A DNA stretch of 13,386 bases. Origin: an uncultured Planctomycetaceae bacterium (GTDB lineage Bacteria > Planctomycetota > Planctomycetia > Pirellulales > Pirellulaceae). The stretch covers positions 1 to 13,386 of the forward strand of contig CAIYOB010001440.1 of assembly GCA_903927685.1 (NCBI GenBank), in the 5' to 3' direction. The notes under the pieces were generated by a model. The model did no database searches. It was not told the origin of the DNA and worked only from the letters and a program-made list of their open reading frames with translations. The position numbers and the translations under genes are program-made. Shown here piece by piece: positions 1 to 7,206 of the stretch; positions within the stretch are counted from its first letter, which is position 1, and every line of letters begins with the position of its first letter.

Positions 1-2684
1 CCGATCTCAACCGACTGACCGTGACGCGACAGTTGCACTACAGCGAGCGGGAGCCGGCCAAGTCGCTGGATGTGGTACTGGCCTTGAACGGCATCCCGGT
101 GGCCACGGCCGAACTGAAAAACCCGCTGACCGGGCAGACGGTGGTCCATGCCCGCCACCAGTACATGAACGATCGCGATCCGCGGGAGAAAATCTTCGAC
201 TTCAAGCAGCGGGCCTTGGTCCACTTTGCCGTCGATCCGGACGAGGTGTACATGGCCACCAAGCTGGCTGGCCAAAGTACCGTGTTCCTGCCCTTCAACC
301 GGGGCCACAACCACGGCGCCGGCAATCCGCCCAATCCCCACGGCTACAAGACGGCCTACCTGTGGGAAGAAGTCTGGGAACGTGATTCGTGGCTGGACAT
401 CCTGGCCCGCTTCATCCACCTGCAAGTCGCAGAAAAGCAGGTCGAGGGCAAAAAGGTCCGGCGCGAGACGATGATCTTCCCTCGCTACCACCAGCTGGAT
501 TCCGTGCGCAAGCTGGATGCCCATGCCCGTTCGGCCGGGGCCGGCAACAACTACCTGATCCAGCATTCGGCCGGCAGCGGCAAATCCAACTCGATCGCCT
601 GGCTGGCGCATCGACTGGCCAGCTTGCACGACGCCCGGGACCAAAAGGTGTTCGACAGCGTGGTCGTCATCACCGACCGCGTGGTCCTGGACCGTCAGTT
701 GCAGGACGCCATCTACCAATTCGAGCACAAGCAGGGCGTGGTCCAGAAGATCGACGAGAACTCGACGCAACTGGCCGAGGCCCTGCAAACGGGCGTGCCC
801 ATCATCATCACGACCTTGCAGAAGTTCCCGTTCGTCACCGACAAGGTGGAGAGCCTCCCGAATCGCCGGTATGCGGTCATCGTGGACGAGGCCCACAGCT
901 CGCAGTCCGGCGAGGCGGCGATGGAGTTGAAGGGCGTCCTGTCGGCCAACCACATCCGCGACAAGGCCCGGCAGGAGGCCGAAGAACAAGGTTTGGCGGC
1001 GGAACACGAAGAAATGCTGCTGCGGGAAATGGCCAAGCGGGGCCGGCAGCCGAACCTGAGCTTCTTTGCGTTCACGGCGACGCCCAAGTACAAGACGCTG
1101 GAGGTCTTCGGCGTGCCGGGGGCCAACGGCAAGCCGGAGCCGTTCCACCTGTACAGCATGCGGCAGGCCATCCAGGAGCGATTCATCCTGGACGTGCTAG
1201 CGCATTACACCACGTACAAGACCTACTTCCGCCTGATCAAGGCCATCGAGGACGACCCGCGAGTCGAGAAGCGCAAGGCGGCTCGGGCCTTGGCCCGGTT
1301 CATGTCCCTGCACCCGCACAATATCGCGCAGAAGGTGGAAGTCATGCTGGAGCACTTCCGCACGCACACCCGGCACAAGATCGGCGGGCGGGCCAAGGCG
1401 ATGGTGGTCACCGGCTCGCGGTTGCACGCCGTGCGGTACAAGCAGGAGTTCGACAAGCAAATCAAGGAGAAGGGCTACAACGACATCCGGACTCTGGTGG
1501 CCTTCTCCGGCGCCGTGGAAGACCCGGACGTGAAGGACCTGTCCTACACCGAGCCGGGGATGAACCTCGACATCCGCACGGGCAAGCCGATCGGCGAGAA
1601 GGAATTGCCGGGGCGGTTTGGCGAGGCGGACTACCAGGTCTTGATCGTGGCCGACAAGTACCAGACGGGCTTTGACCAGCCGCTGCTGCACACGATGTAC
1701 GTCGATAAGCGGCTGGCGGGCGTCCAGGCCGTGCAGACGCTGTCCCGGTTGAACCGCACGTGCGCCGGCAAGGATGACACCTTTGTGCTGGATTTCTACA
1801 ACGAGGCCCAGGAGATCGAAGACGCGTTCCAGCCGTATTACGAGCGGACGACGGTGGGCGAGCAGGCGGACCCGGGGCAGCTGAACGAGTTGTACGACAA
1901 GATCATGGATTGCCAGATCATCTGGCGGGAGGAAGTCGAGAAGCTGTGCGCGGCGTTCTTCCGGGACAAGCCGTCGCGGGGCAAGGACGACCATTCCCGG
2001 TTGTACGTTCACACGGACCCGGCGGTGGGCCGGTTCAAGGCGATCCCGGACGAGGCGAGCCGGGAGGAGTTCCGGGGGCACGTGACGGCGTTTCGGAACC
2101 TGTACGCGTTCCTGGCGCAGATCATCCCGTTCGGCGATTCGGACTTGGAGAAGTTGTACACGTACCTGCGGTTCTTCATCCGTCGGCTGCCGCGTCCCGA
2201 TCGCGGCCCCAACTACGACTTTGACGACGAGGTGACGCTGAAGTTCTACAAGCTGCAGAAGACGAGCGAGGGCACGATCGCCCTGGACGGCGGCCTCGAC
2301 TACGCCTTGGACGGCCCCACCGAGGTCGGCACGGGCCAGCCGCGCGGCCCGGAAATTGAATTGTCAAAGCTGATCGACCTGCTGAACGAGCGATTCGGGA
2401 CGGAGTTCAAGGCGGCGGACCAGTTGTTCTTCGACCAGATCAACGAAGACGCGGCCGAGAATCCCGAGCTGCGGCAGGCGGCGCTGGCGAACCCAATCGA
2501 CGCATTCAGGTTCGTGTTCGACAAGGCGTTGGAAGCCTTGTTCATCGACCGCATGGAGCAGAATGCCGAGATCACGGCCAAGTTCCTGAACGACGCCACC
2601 TTCCAGCAGGCCGTGACGAGCCACCTGCGGGAGACCGTGTACGAGCGGATACGGGCCGAGGCGGGAGGGGACAATTCGGCGTAG
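1..2684 (+). CDS. hsdR: Type I restriction enzyme subunit R (HsdR), 5' end outside window
   Basis: This is the motor and nuclease subunit of a type I restriction-modification complex, which translocates unmodified DNA and cuts it. The frame is open from base 3, and codons before the GTG at 21 read DLNRLT, matching the family's usual lead into TVTRQ. The true start is therefore upstream, and roughly 100 residues are missing compared with the usual length of about 1,000. Counting from the GTG at 21, the nuclease motif is D17 with E31-L-K33. Walker A is QHSAGSGKS at 181-189, the DEAH box is at 289-292, FTATP is at 351-355, QTGFDQP is at 548-554 and the motif VI region QTLSRLNRT is at 572-580. 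All key residues seen are intact, and the C-terminal helical region is complete to the TAG stop. hsdM and hsdS are not in the window and may lie upstream. The product call is secure. Confidence 0.95.
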   Translation, partial: DLNRLTVTRQLHYSEREPAKSLDVVLALNGIPVATAELKNPLTGQTVVHARHQYMNDRDPREKIFDFKQRALVHFAVDPDEVYMATKLAGQSTVFLPFNRGHNHGAGNPPNPHGYKTAYLWEEVWERDSWLDILARFIHLQVAEKQVEGKKVRRETMIFPRYHQLDSVRKLDAHARSAGAGNNYLIQHSAGSGKSNSIAWLAHRLASLHDARDQKVFDSVVVITDRVVLDRQLQDAIYQFEHKQGVVQKIDENSTQLAEALQTGVPIIITTLQKFPFVTDKVESLPNRRYAVIVDEAHSSQSGEAAMELKGVLSANHIRDKARQEAEEQGLAAEHEEMLLREMAKRGRQPNLSFFAFTATPKYKTLEVFGVPGANGKPEPFHLYSMRQAIQERFILDVLAHYTTYKTYFRLIKAIEDDPRVEKRKAARALARFMSLHPHNIAQKVEVMLEHFRTHTRHKIGGRAKAMVVTGSRLHAVRYKQEFDKQIKEKGYNDIRTLVAFSGAVEDPDVKDLSYTEPGMNLDIRTGKPIGEKELPGRFGEADYQVLIVADKYQTGFDQPLLHTMYVDKRLAGVQAVQTLSRLNRTCAGKDDTFVLDFYNEAQEIEDAFQPYYERTTVGEQADPGQLNELYDKIMDCQIIWREEVEKLCAAFFRDKPSRGKDDHSRLYVHTDPAVGRFKAIPDEASREEFRGHVTAFRNLYAFLAQIIPFGDSDLEKLYTYLRFFIRRLPRPDRGPNYDFDDEVTLKFYKLQKTSEGTIALDGGLDYALDGPTEVGTGQPRGPEIELSKLIDLLNERFGTEFKAADQLFFDQINEDAAENPELRQAALANPIDAFRFVFDKALEALFIDRMEQNAEITAKFLNDATFQQAVTSHLRETVYERIRAEAGGDNSA

Positions 2685-2760
2685 GGACAGGTCGATGATT
2701 GCTTGTTCTTGGCCGCGAACCGCCCGCCAGGGCGACGTGTTTCTGTGGCCGGGCAAGCGG

Positions 2761-2906
2761 CTAGTGCGTTGTCCAGGCTAAATGTTGGGGTGCCTGGGGT
2801 CGAGTGCAGCGAGCCCCCAGTGGCAAGAACTGGGGGCTCGCCACTCGTACCTCGTGGCTCGACCCCAGCCACCCAACCCCAATTCTTAGGTTGGACAGCG
2901 CACTAG
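2761..2906. mobile_element. MITE-like element with terminal inverted repeats
   Basis: This 146-bp non-coding unit begins CTAGTGCGTTGTCC and ends GGACAGCGCACTAG. About 19 bp at each end pair with three mismatches. Further in, the arms stay largely complementary: a GGGGTGCCTGGGGTCGAG arm on the left is answered by CTCGACCCCAGCCACCC on the right, around a hairpin of CCCCCAGT and ACTGGGGG. It has no transposase, so it would depend on one in trans. The termini begin and end with TA, which fits the TA target preference of IS630/Tc1-mariner elements; that link is inference. It lies about 76 bp after the hsdR stop, where its hairpin could also end transcription. A diverged partial copy lies at 13321-13386. 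Confidence 0.75.
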
Positions 2907-2944
2907 GCGCGGACCAATCCCAAGAAAGCAGAGGCCCCTCGCGG

Positions 2945-3133
2945 TTACAGTTCGCCCAGCAGCTGCTTGACCGTCGGCTCCATCGCCTCGGCCCAGATTT
3001 CGTAGCCGTTCTCGTTGGGATGGAGCAGGTCCGGCATGATGGCCGTCGGCAAGAGGCCGCCGTCTTCGAGGAACTTGGCGCTGACATCCAGGTACAACAC
3101 GTGCTGGTTGTCCGCCGATCCCGCCAGGATCTG
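2945..3133 (-). pseudogene. C-terminal relic of an SGNH/GDSL hydrolase
   Basis: The minus strand encodes 62 codons and a TAA stop, matching residues 188-249 of the intact hydrolase at 12330-13079. By eye 57 of 62 residues are identical. The catalytic-type DLLHP block is kept, but the nucleophile GDS block and signal peptide are absent. Homology ends sharply at QIL on one side and at the stop codon on the other. Upstream, in the same frame, a TAG follows within about ten codons and there is no start. The adjoining 3134-3158 resembles another GC-rich repeat, and a palindromic element begins at 3159. The relic is thus boxed in by repeats, and is best read as the remnant of a duplicated gene copy or of a repeat-mediated rearrangement. 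Confidence 0.85.
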
Positions 3134-3158
3134 GAGCGAGCTTCGGGCTCGTGCTTCC

Positions 3159-3295
3159 TAGCATCGCTCACGAATAGATTCCTCGTTTACAGGCGACGGC
3201 CTGGGTGGCCGCATCCGGCTGATCCGCCGTCGCCTGCCGGCTCGGCGTTAAACGAACTGAGCCGAAATGGGGAAGTTATTTCGTGAGCGTTGCTA
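3159..3295. mobile_element. Nested-palindrome intergenic element (MITE/REP-like)
   Basis: This 137-bp unit has 16-bp terminal inverted repeats, TAGCATCGCTCACGAA at the left and TTCGTGAGCGTTGCTA at the right, with one mismatch. Inside are two further paired blocks: TCGTTTA at 3183-3189 with TAAACGA at 3249-3255, and a perfect 11-bp pair CAGGCGACGGC at 3190-3200 with its complement at 3226-3236. No protein is encoded. Like the element at 2761 it begins and ends with TA, consistent with a TA-targeting mobilisation system. It lies between the SGNH relic and the end of the hybrid kinase gene. I recall similar GC-rich units as common in planctomycete genomes but cannot check copy number here. Confidence 0.7.
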
Positions 3296-3361
3296 CCGGG
3301 CACGACGAGACGAATCGCTGGGACCAATGCTGTACCGTGGCCGGCCTGACGCAAGTCAAGG

Positions 3362-3385
3362 AGCCGCAACTGCGGCCCTGCGGCT
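3362..3385 (-). terminator. Weak terminator-like hairpin after the hybrid kinase gene
   Basis: AGCCGCA pairs with TGCGGCT across a 10-base loop, about 24 bases past the kinase stop in its reading direction. There is no clear run of T afterwards, only CTCCTTGACTT, so intrinsic termination is uncertain. Confidence 0.25.
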
Positions 3386-3408
3386 TCAGGTTCGGCAAGC
3401 GGGCGCGG

Positions 3409-6400
3409 TCAGCGTCTCGACCGGGCCACGTTCTCGATGGTGGCCAGCAGGGGGTGCATATCCGCCGCTTTCTCCAGCAGTTCCACGGCGCCCAGTGGCC
3501 GGAGGGACTCCAAGTCCGCCGAGGCGGCATCACCCGTCAGGATAATCGCCGGGGCGGTGTAGCCTGCGGCGCGGATTGCGGCCAGGACACGGCGTTCGTC
3601 CGTGCCTGGGAGATTCCGGTCCACCAGCAGCACGTCGACGGGTTGGCGGGCAAGTACATCGAGCGCTGCCGCCGCGTTATCGACTCCCGCAAACCCGAGG
3701 TGGGCTTTGCCGCACGCGTGTCGGACCAGGTCGCGGAAGGTCGACTCGTCATCGATCAACAGGACGCCGACGGGGGCTTCGGCGGGCTTCCGTTCCGATT
3801 GCAGTGCTTGGGCCACGCGCTGCGCGATGTCTCGGGTGTTGAACGGCTTTTGGATGAAGGGAGTCCCCGGATCGAATTCTCCCTGCTGGACGACGGCGTT
3901 CTCCGCGTAGCCGGACATGTACAACACGCGCAGATGCGGTTGGCACCGCCGCAACCTCTCGACCAGCACGGTACCGTTCATGTTAGGCATGATCACGTCT
4001 GTGACGACCAAGTCGGGCCGGAGCGACTTGTTCTCGACCAGCAGCAGCGCCTCGCCGCCGTTGGCGGCGGTGTGGACGCGGTAGCCGAGGTCCGACAGAA
4101 TCTTGGCGACCAGGGTCCGCAAGGAGCTTTCATCTTCGACCACCAGGATCTGCTGGCCGGCGCCCACTTGCTTCGCCGCGTCCATGCGAGGCGATGCGGC
4201 GGGAGTCTCCTCCCGAGTCTGCGGCAAGTAGACATTGAAGGCTGTTCCGCGTCCAGGCTCCGAATAGACCCAGATGTGGCCTCCGGACTGCTTCACGATG
4301 CCGTAGACCATGGCCAAGCCCAGGCCGGAACCTTTGCCCCGTTCCTTGGTCGTGAAGAACGGCTCGAAGACATGAACCAGCGTCTCCTGATCCATGCCTA
4401 CGTCCGTGTCGCTGACCGCCAGCCGCACGTAGCTTCCCGGCTGCATATCGCTGTGAGTCCGAACGAACTGCTCGTCCAGGTCGACATTGGCGGTTTCGAT
4501 CGTCAGGTGACCGCCTCTTGGCATGGCATCGCGGGCGTTGACCACCAAGTTCAGCAGGACTTGCTGGATCTGGCCCGGGTCCGCTTTGACGCGAGCCAAA
4601 TCGGGGGCCAACGCCAGTCGTAATTCAACGTCCTCGCGGATCACCCGTTGCAGCATCCGTTCGACGTCGCGGATGATCGCGTTCAGGTCCAAAACGACGG
4701 GCTGCAACGTCTGCCGGCGGCTGAAGGCCAGCAGTTGCCTGGTCAAGTCGGCCGAGCGGTGGCCGGCAGCGACGATTTGCTCGGCCGCCTCACGCAGCGG
4801 GTCCCTGGGATGGAGTTCATCGAGGAGCTGTTCCCCGTACCCGAGAATCACCCCGAGCATGTTGTTGAAGTCGTGGGCGACGCCGCCCGCCAAGCGGCCG
4901 ATCGATTCGACTTTCTGAGCCTGACGCAATTGCTCTGCCAGGCGGGCTTTCTCCTCCGCGTCCTTCTTCCACTCCGTGATATCGGCGAAGATGCCACGCA
5001 GACCGATGAAACGCCCTCCCTTCAGAATGGGACGGCTGGAGGTGTAACCCCAGCGGAATTGCCCATCCCGGGTCTGATAGCGGAATTCGAAGGGGGCCAA
5101 TCGGCCGGCGGCAGCGTCCTCGAAGCTCCGCTCCAGTCCGTCCCAATCGTCGGGGTGAATGAAGTCGCGGAACAACTCCCCCACCAGTTCGTTGGGCGGG
5201 TATCCCGTGAGTTGCTCGACGAGCGAACTCACGTAGGTGAGGCGTCCCTCGGCGTCGGCGGCGAAGACGACGTCATTCAGGTTTTCGACCAGTTCGCGAT
5301 ACCTTTCCTCACTTTCGCGTAACGCCTCCATCGCCAGCTTGCGATCCGTGATATCCTGCACCACGCCGACCATCCGCAGCGGCTGGCCGCTTACATCGTG
5401 TTCGACTTCTGCCTCCTCCCGTACCCAGCGGACCGAGTCATCCGCCAGGACGACGCGATGCTCCAGCGCGTAGGGGGCCTCGCCGCGCCAGGCCCGGACG
5501 GCGGCCGCAAGCAGGGCTCCGCGGTCCTGCGGATGCACCAGGCTCAAGAACGTCTCGACCCGCCCGTCAAAGCTACCGGGGGTCAAGCGGAAGATCCGAT
5601 GGGTCTCGGCGGACCACGTCAAGGTTCCGCGGTCGGGCGATTCCGCGACCCAACTGCCGACGTGGGCGACCGCCTGGGCACGCTCCAAGTCCGCCTGTGC
5701 CTGACGGACCGCTTCCGCCGCCTGCTTTTGCACGGTGACATCGGAAAAAACGGTCGAGAACCGGCCTCGCCGGGGGCAGGACGCGGTGATCTGAAGATGC
5801 TTCCGCGCAGGCTCGAACCATTCCTCGAACGCGGCCGATTCGCCAGTTTCGGCGACCCTGGCATAGGTCTCCAGGAACGGCACAAACCCATAGACCTCGG
5901 ACGCCAGCCGGCCCCGTGCCTGCTCGCCCGGAATGCCGAGAATCCGCTCGAAGGCCGGATTCACGTCGAGGATCCGATAGTCCACGGCACGGCCGTCCGC
6001 GTACACCACCTCGTCCAGGCAGGAGGCGTCCGCCATGTTCTCAAAGATCGAACGGAATTTGCTCTCGCTGTCCCGCAGGGCGGTTTCGGCACGCTCCCGC
6101 AACTGCTCGGACTCCATACGGTCCAGCGCACAGGAGACATCCGAGGCGGCTTCCTCCAACAGGCACACTTCCCGTTCCCGCAGGACACCCGGATCGTCCG
6201 CGTAGACGACAAACAGACCGCACACCTGGCCGCCTAGTCGGATGGGGATCGCGGCTGCCGATCGCAGGCGAGCCTGTGCCAGGATCGGCTGCCAGGGCCC
6301 TAGCCCCGGATTGGCGAGCAGGTCAGGGATCACGATCGTCTTCTGCTCCCGAACTGCTCGCCCGCAGAAGCAACCCGCGTCGGTATCGAGCCGGGAGTAC

Positions 6401-7005
6401 CGCTCGCGCTGGTAGACGAACTCGTCGGGATTCCCCGCACAGGCGACCGGCAGGATTCGGCCGCTGGACTCGTCATGCCAGTCGATCCAGGCCAGGCGGA
6501 ACTCGCCGAAGTCGACCGCCACCCGGCAGACGTCGCGAAACAACTCGTCCCGCGTCTTCACGCGGACGATCGCCTGGTTGATCTGGCTCAGGGTCGCATA
6601 CAGCCGATTCAGGCGGTGAATCTCCTCGTCGGCCTGGTGCTTGTACAAGGCCATCTCGATCGTCGTCTTAAGATCTCGGTCGTCGAACGGCTTGAGGATG
6701 TACCCGAACGGCTCGGCCAGCTTGGCTCGCTCCAGCGTCGCGTCCTCGGAGAAGGCCGTCAGGAAGACGACCGGCAGGTGGCAGCGTTGGCGGATGGCAT
6801 GTGCGGCTTGGATGCCGTCCATCGGACCCTCAAGCCGGATGTCCATCAGCACTAGGTCGGGATGCAATTCGATCGCCAATTGCACCGCACGCTCGCCGTC
6901 TGCCGCCCTACCGGCCACCTCATAGCCCAACAAGCCCAGGCGGCCCTTCAAGTCCAACGCGACGATGCCTTCGTCCTCGACAATCAGAATGCGCCGAGAA
7001 GTCAC
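3409..7005 (-). CDS. Hybrid histidine kinase, REC-GAF-PAS-PAS-PAS-HisKA-HATPase-REC-REC
   Basis: This is a cytosolic phosphorelay kinase of 1,198 residues with no signal peptide or membrane segment. Domains from the GTG at 7005 are: receiver with D55 and K105; GAF about 140-300; three PAS domains about 311-430, 443-557 and 565-681; HisKA with H711 in AHDFNN; ATPase with N823 and the G2 box GKGSGLGL at 890-897; receiver with D1003 and K1053; and receiver with D1129 and K1179. The G1 box reads DTDVGM at 866-871 where DTGxGM is usual. The GTG start is preferred because the receiver begins at once (RRILIVEDE) and GAGG lies 9 bases upstream. An open extension to an ATG at 7110 would place coding sequence over half of a tandem repeat. 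The gene is divergent from the sensor gene at 7207. Its ligand and output are unknown. Confidence 0.9.
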   Translation of the reverse strand: MTSRRILIVEDEGIVALDLKGRLGLLGYEVAGRAADGERAVQLAIELHPDLVLMDIRLEGPMDGIQAAHAIRQRCHLPVVFLTAFSEDATLERAKLAEPFGYILKPFDDRDLKTTIEMALYKHQADEEIHRLNRLYATLSQINQAIVRVKTRDELFRDVCRVAVDFGEFRLAWIDWHDESSGRILPVACAGNPDEFVYQRERYSRLDTDAGCFCGRAVREQKTIVIPDLLANPGLGPWQPILAQARLRSAAAIPIRLGGQVCGLFVVYADDPGVLREREVCLLEEAASDVSCALDRMESEQLRERAETALRDSESKFRSIFENMADASCLDEVVYADGRAVDYRILDVNPAFERILGIPGEQARGRLASEVYGFVPFLETYARVAETGESAAFEEWFEPARKHLQITASCPRRGRFSTVFSDVTVQKQAAEAVRQAQADLERAQAVAHVGSWVAESPDRGTLTWSAETHRIFRLTPGSFDGRVETFLSLVHPQDRGALLAAAVRAWRGEAPYALEHRVVLADDSVRWVREEAEVEHDVSGQPLRMVGVVQDITDRKLAMEALRESEERYRELVENLNDVVFAADAEGRLTYVSSLVEQLTGYPPNELVGELFRDFIHPDDWDGLERSFEDAAAGRLAPFEFRYQTRDGQFRWGYTSSRPILKGGRFIGLRGIFADITEWKKDAEEKARLAEQLRQAQKVESIGRLAGGVAHDFNNMLGVILGYGEQLLDELHPRDPLREAAEQIVAAGHRSADLTRQLLAFSRRQTLQPVVLDLNAIIRDVERMLQRVIREDVELRLALAPDLARVKADPGQIQQVLLNLVVNARDAMPRGGHLTIETANVDLDEQFVRTHSDMQPGSYVRLAVSDTDVGMDQETLVHVFEPFFTTKERGKGSGLGLAMVYGIVKQSGGHIWVYSEPGRGTAFNVYLPQTREETPAASPRMDAAKQVGAGQQILVVEDESSLRTLVAKILSDLGYRVHTAANGGEALLLVENKSLRPDLVVTDVIMPNMNGTVLVERLRRCQPHLRVLYMSGYAENAVVQQGEFDPGTPFIQKPFNTRDIAQRVAQALQSERKPAEAPVGVLLIDDESTFRDLVRHACGKAHLGFAGVDNAAAALDVLARQPVDVLLVDRNLPGTDERRVLAAIRAAGYTAPAIILTGDAASADLESLRPLGAVELLEKAADMHPLLATIENVARSRR

Positions 7006-7014
7006 GAGAGGTGT

Positions 7015-7018
7015 CCTC
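7015..7018 (-). promoter_or_regulatory. Ribosome binding site supporting the GTG start at 7005
   Basis: GAGG on the minus strand lies 9 bases before GTG, and the receiver domain's first strand follows four codons later. This favours the shorter start over the in-frame ATGs at 7050, 7041 and 7110. Confidence 0.4.
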
Positions 7019-7086
7019 GATTCCTGGGAACGAATCACCATTAGGACCATTATGGTATTGGCAGGGCGAAACGGTCGCAAGCAGCC

Positions 7087-7111
7087 ATCGAGGTCATCTA
7101 TCGAGGTCATC
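7087..7111. promoter_or_regulatory. Tandem 12-bp direct repeat in the divergent control region
   Basis: ATCGAGGTCATC occurs twice (7087-7098 and 7100-7111) without mismatch, separated by one T, giving a 13-bp period. It sits 22 bp upstream of the candidate -35 box of the sensor gene and about 80 bp before the chosen start of the divergent kinase. Tandem repeats of this size and spacing are typical of response-regulator or activator sites. No regulator with a DNA-binding domain is encoded in the window, so the binding protein is unknown. Confidence 0.45.
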
Positions 7112-7133
7112 GAAGGTGAATCTATTTGCAGGA

Positions 7134-7161
7134 TTGCGTGCCGAGAGGGCGCTGCTAAGAT
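7134..7161 (+). promoter_or_regulatory. Candidate sigma-70-type promoter of the sensor gene
   Basis: TTGCGT and TAAGAT are separated by 16 bp and would place the transcript start near 7168, about 40 bases before the ATG at 7207. The same TAAGAT hexamer recurs in the candidate promoter of the SGNH hydrolase. The match is by eye only. Confidence 0.35.
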
Positions 7162-7206
7162 CTGGGGAACTTGCGAGAGCGATTGCCAATCGGCCCAGGT
7201 TCAACC

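Noticed and set aside
21..23. GTG at 21 as the start of hsdR.
   Set aside because: The frame is open upstream to the window edge, and the preceding codons (NRLT) match the family, so the gene is cut by the window and does not start here.
389..1675. Long plus-strand open frame of 428 codons inside hsdR, with another of 294 codons on the minus strand at 1197-2081.
   Set aside because: Both are shadows of GC-rich hsdR coding sequence. Their translations are Pro/Arg/Gly-rich with no family motif, while the hsdR frame carries every expected motif.
3283..4623. Plus-strand open frame of 446 codons opposite the hybrid kinase, and a similar one at 10050-11396 opposite the second kinase.
   Set aside because: They are antisense shadows of well-supported kinase domains and have no recognisable domain.
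7171..7206. TTG at 7171 as the start of the sensor gene.
   Set aside because: It would put 12 polar residues before a clear signal peptide. The ATG at 7207 has a ribosome site and gives a normal signal peptide.
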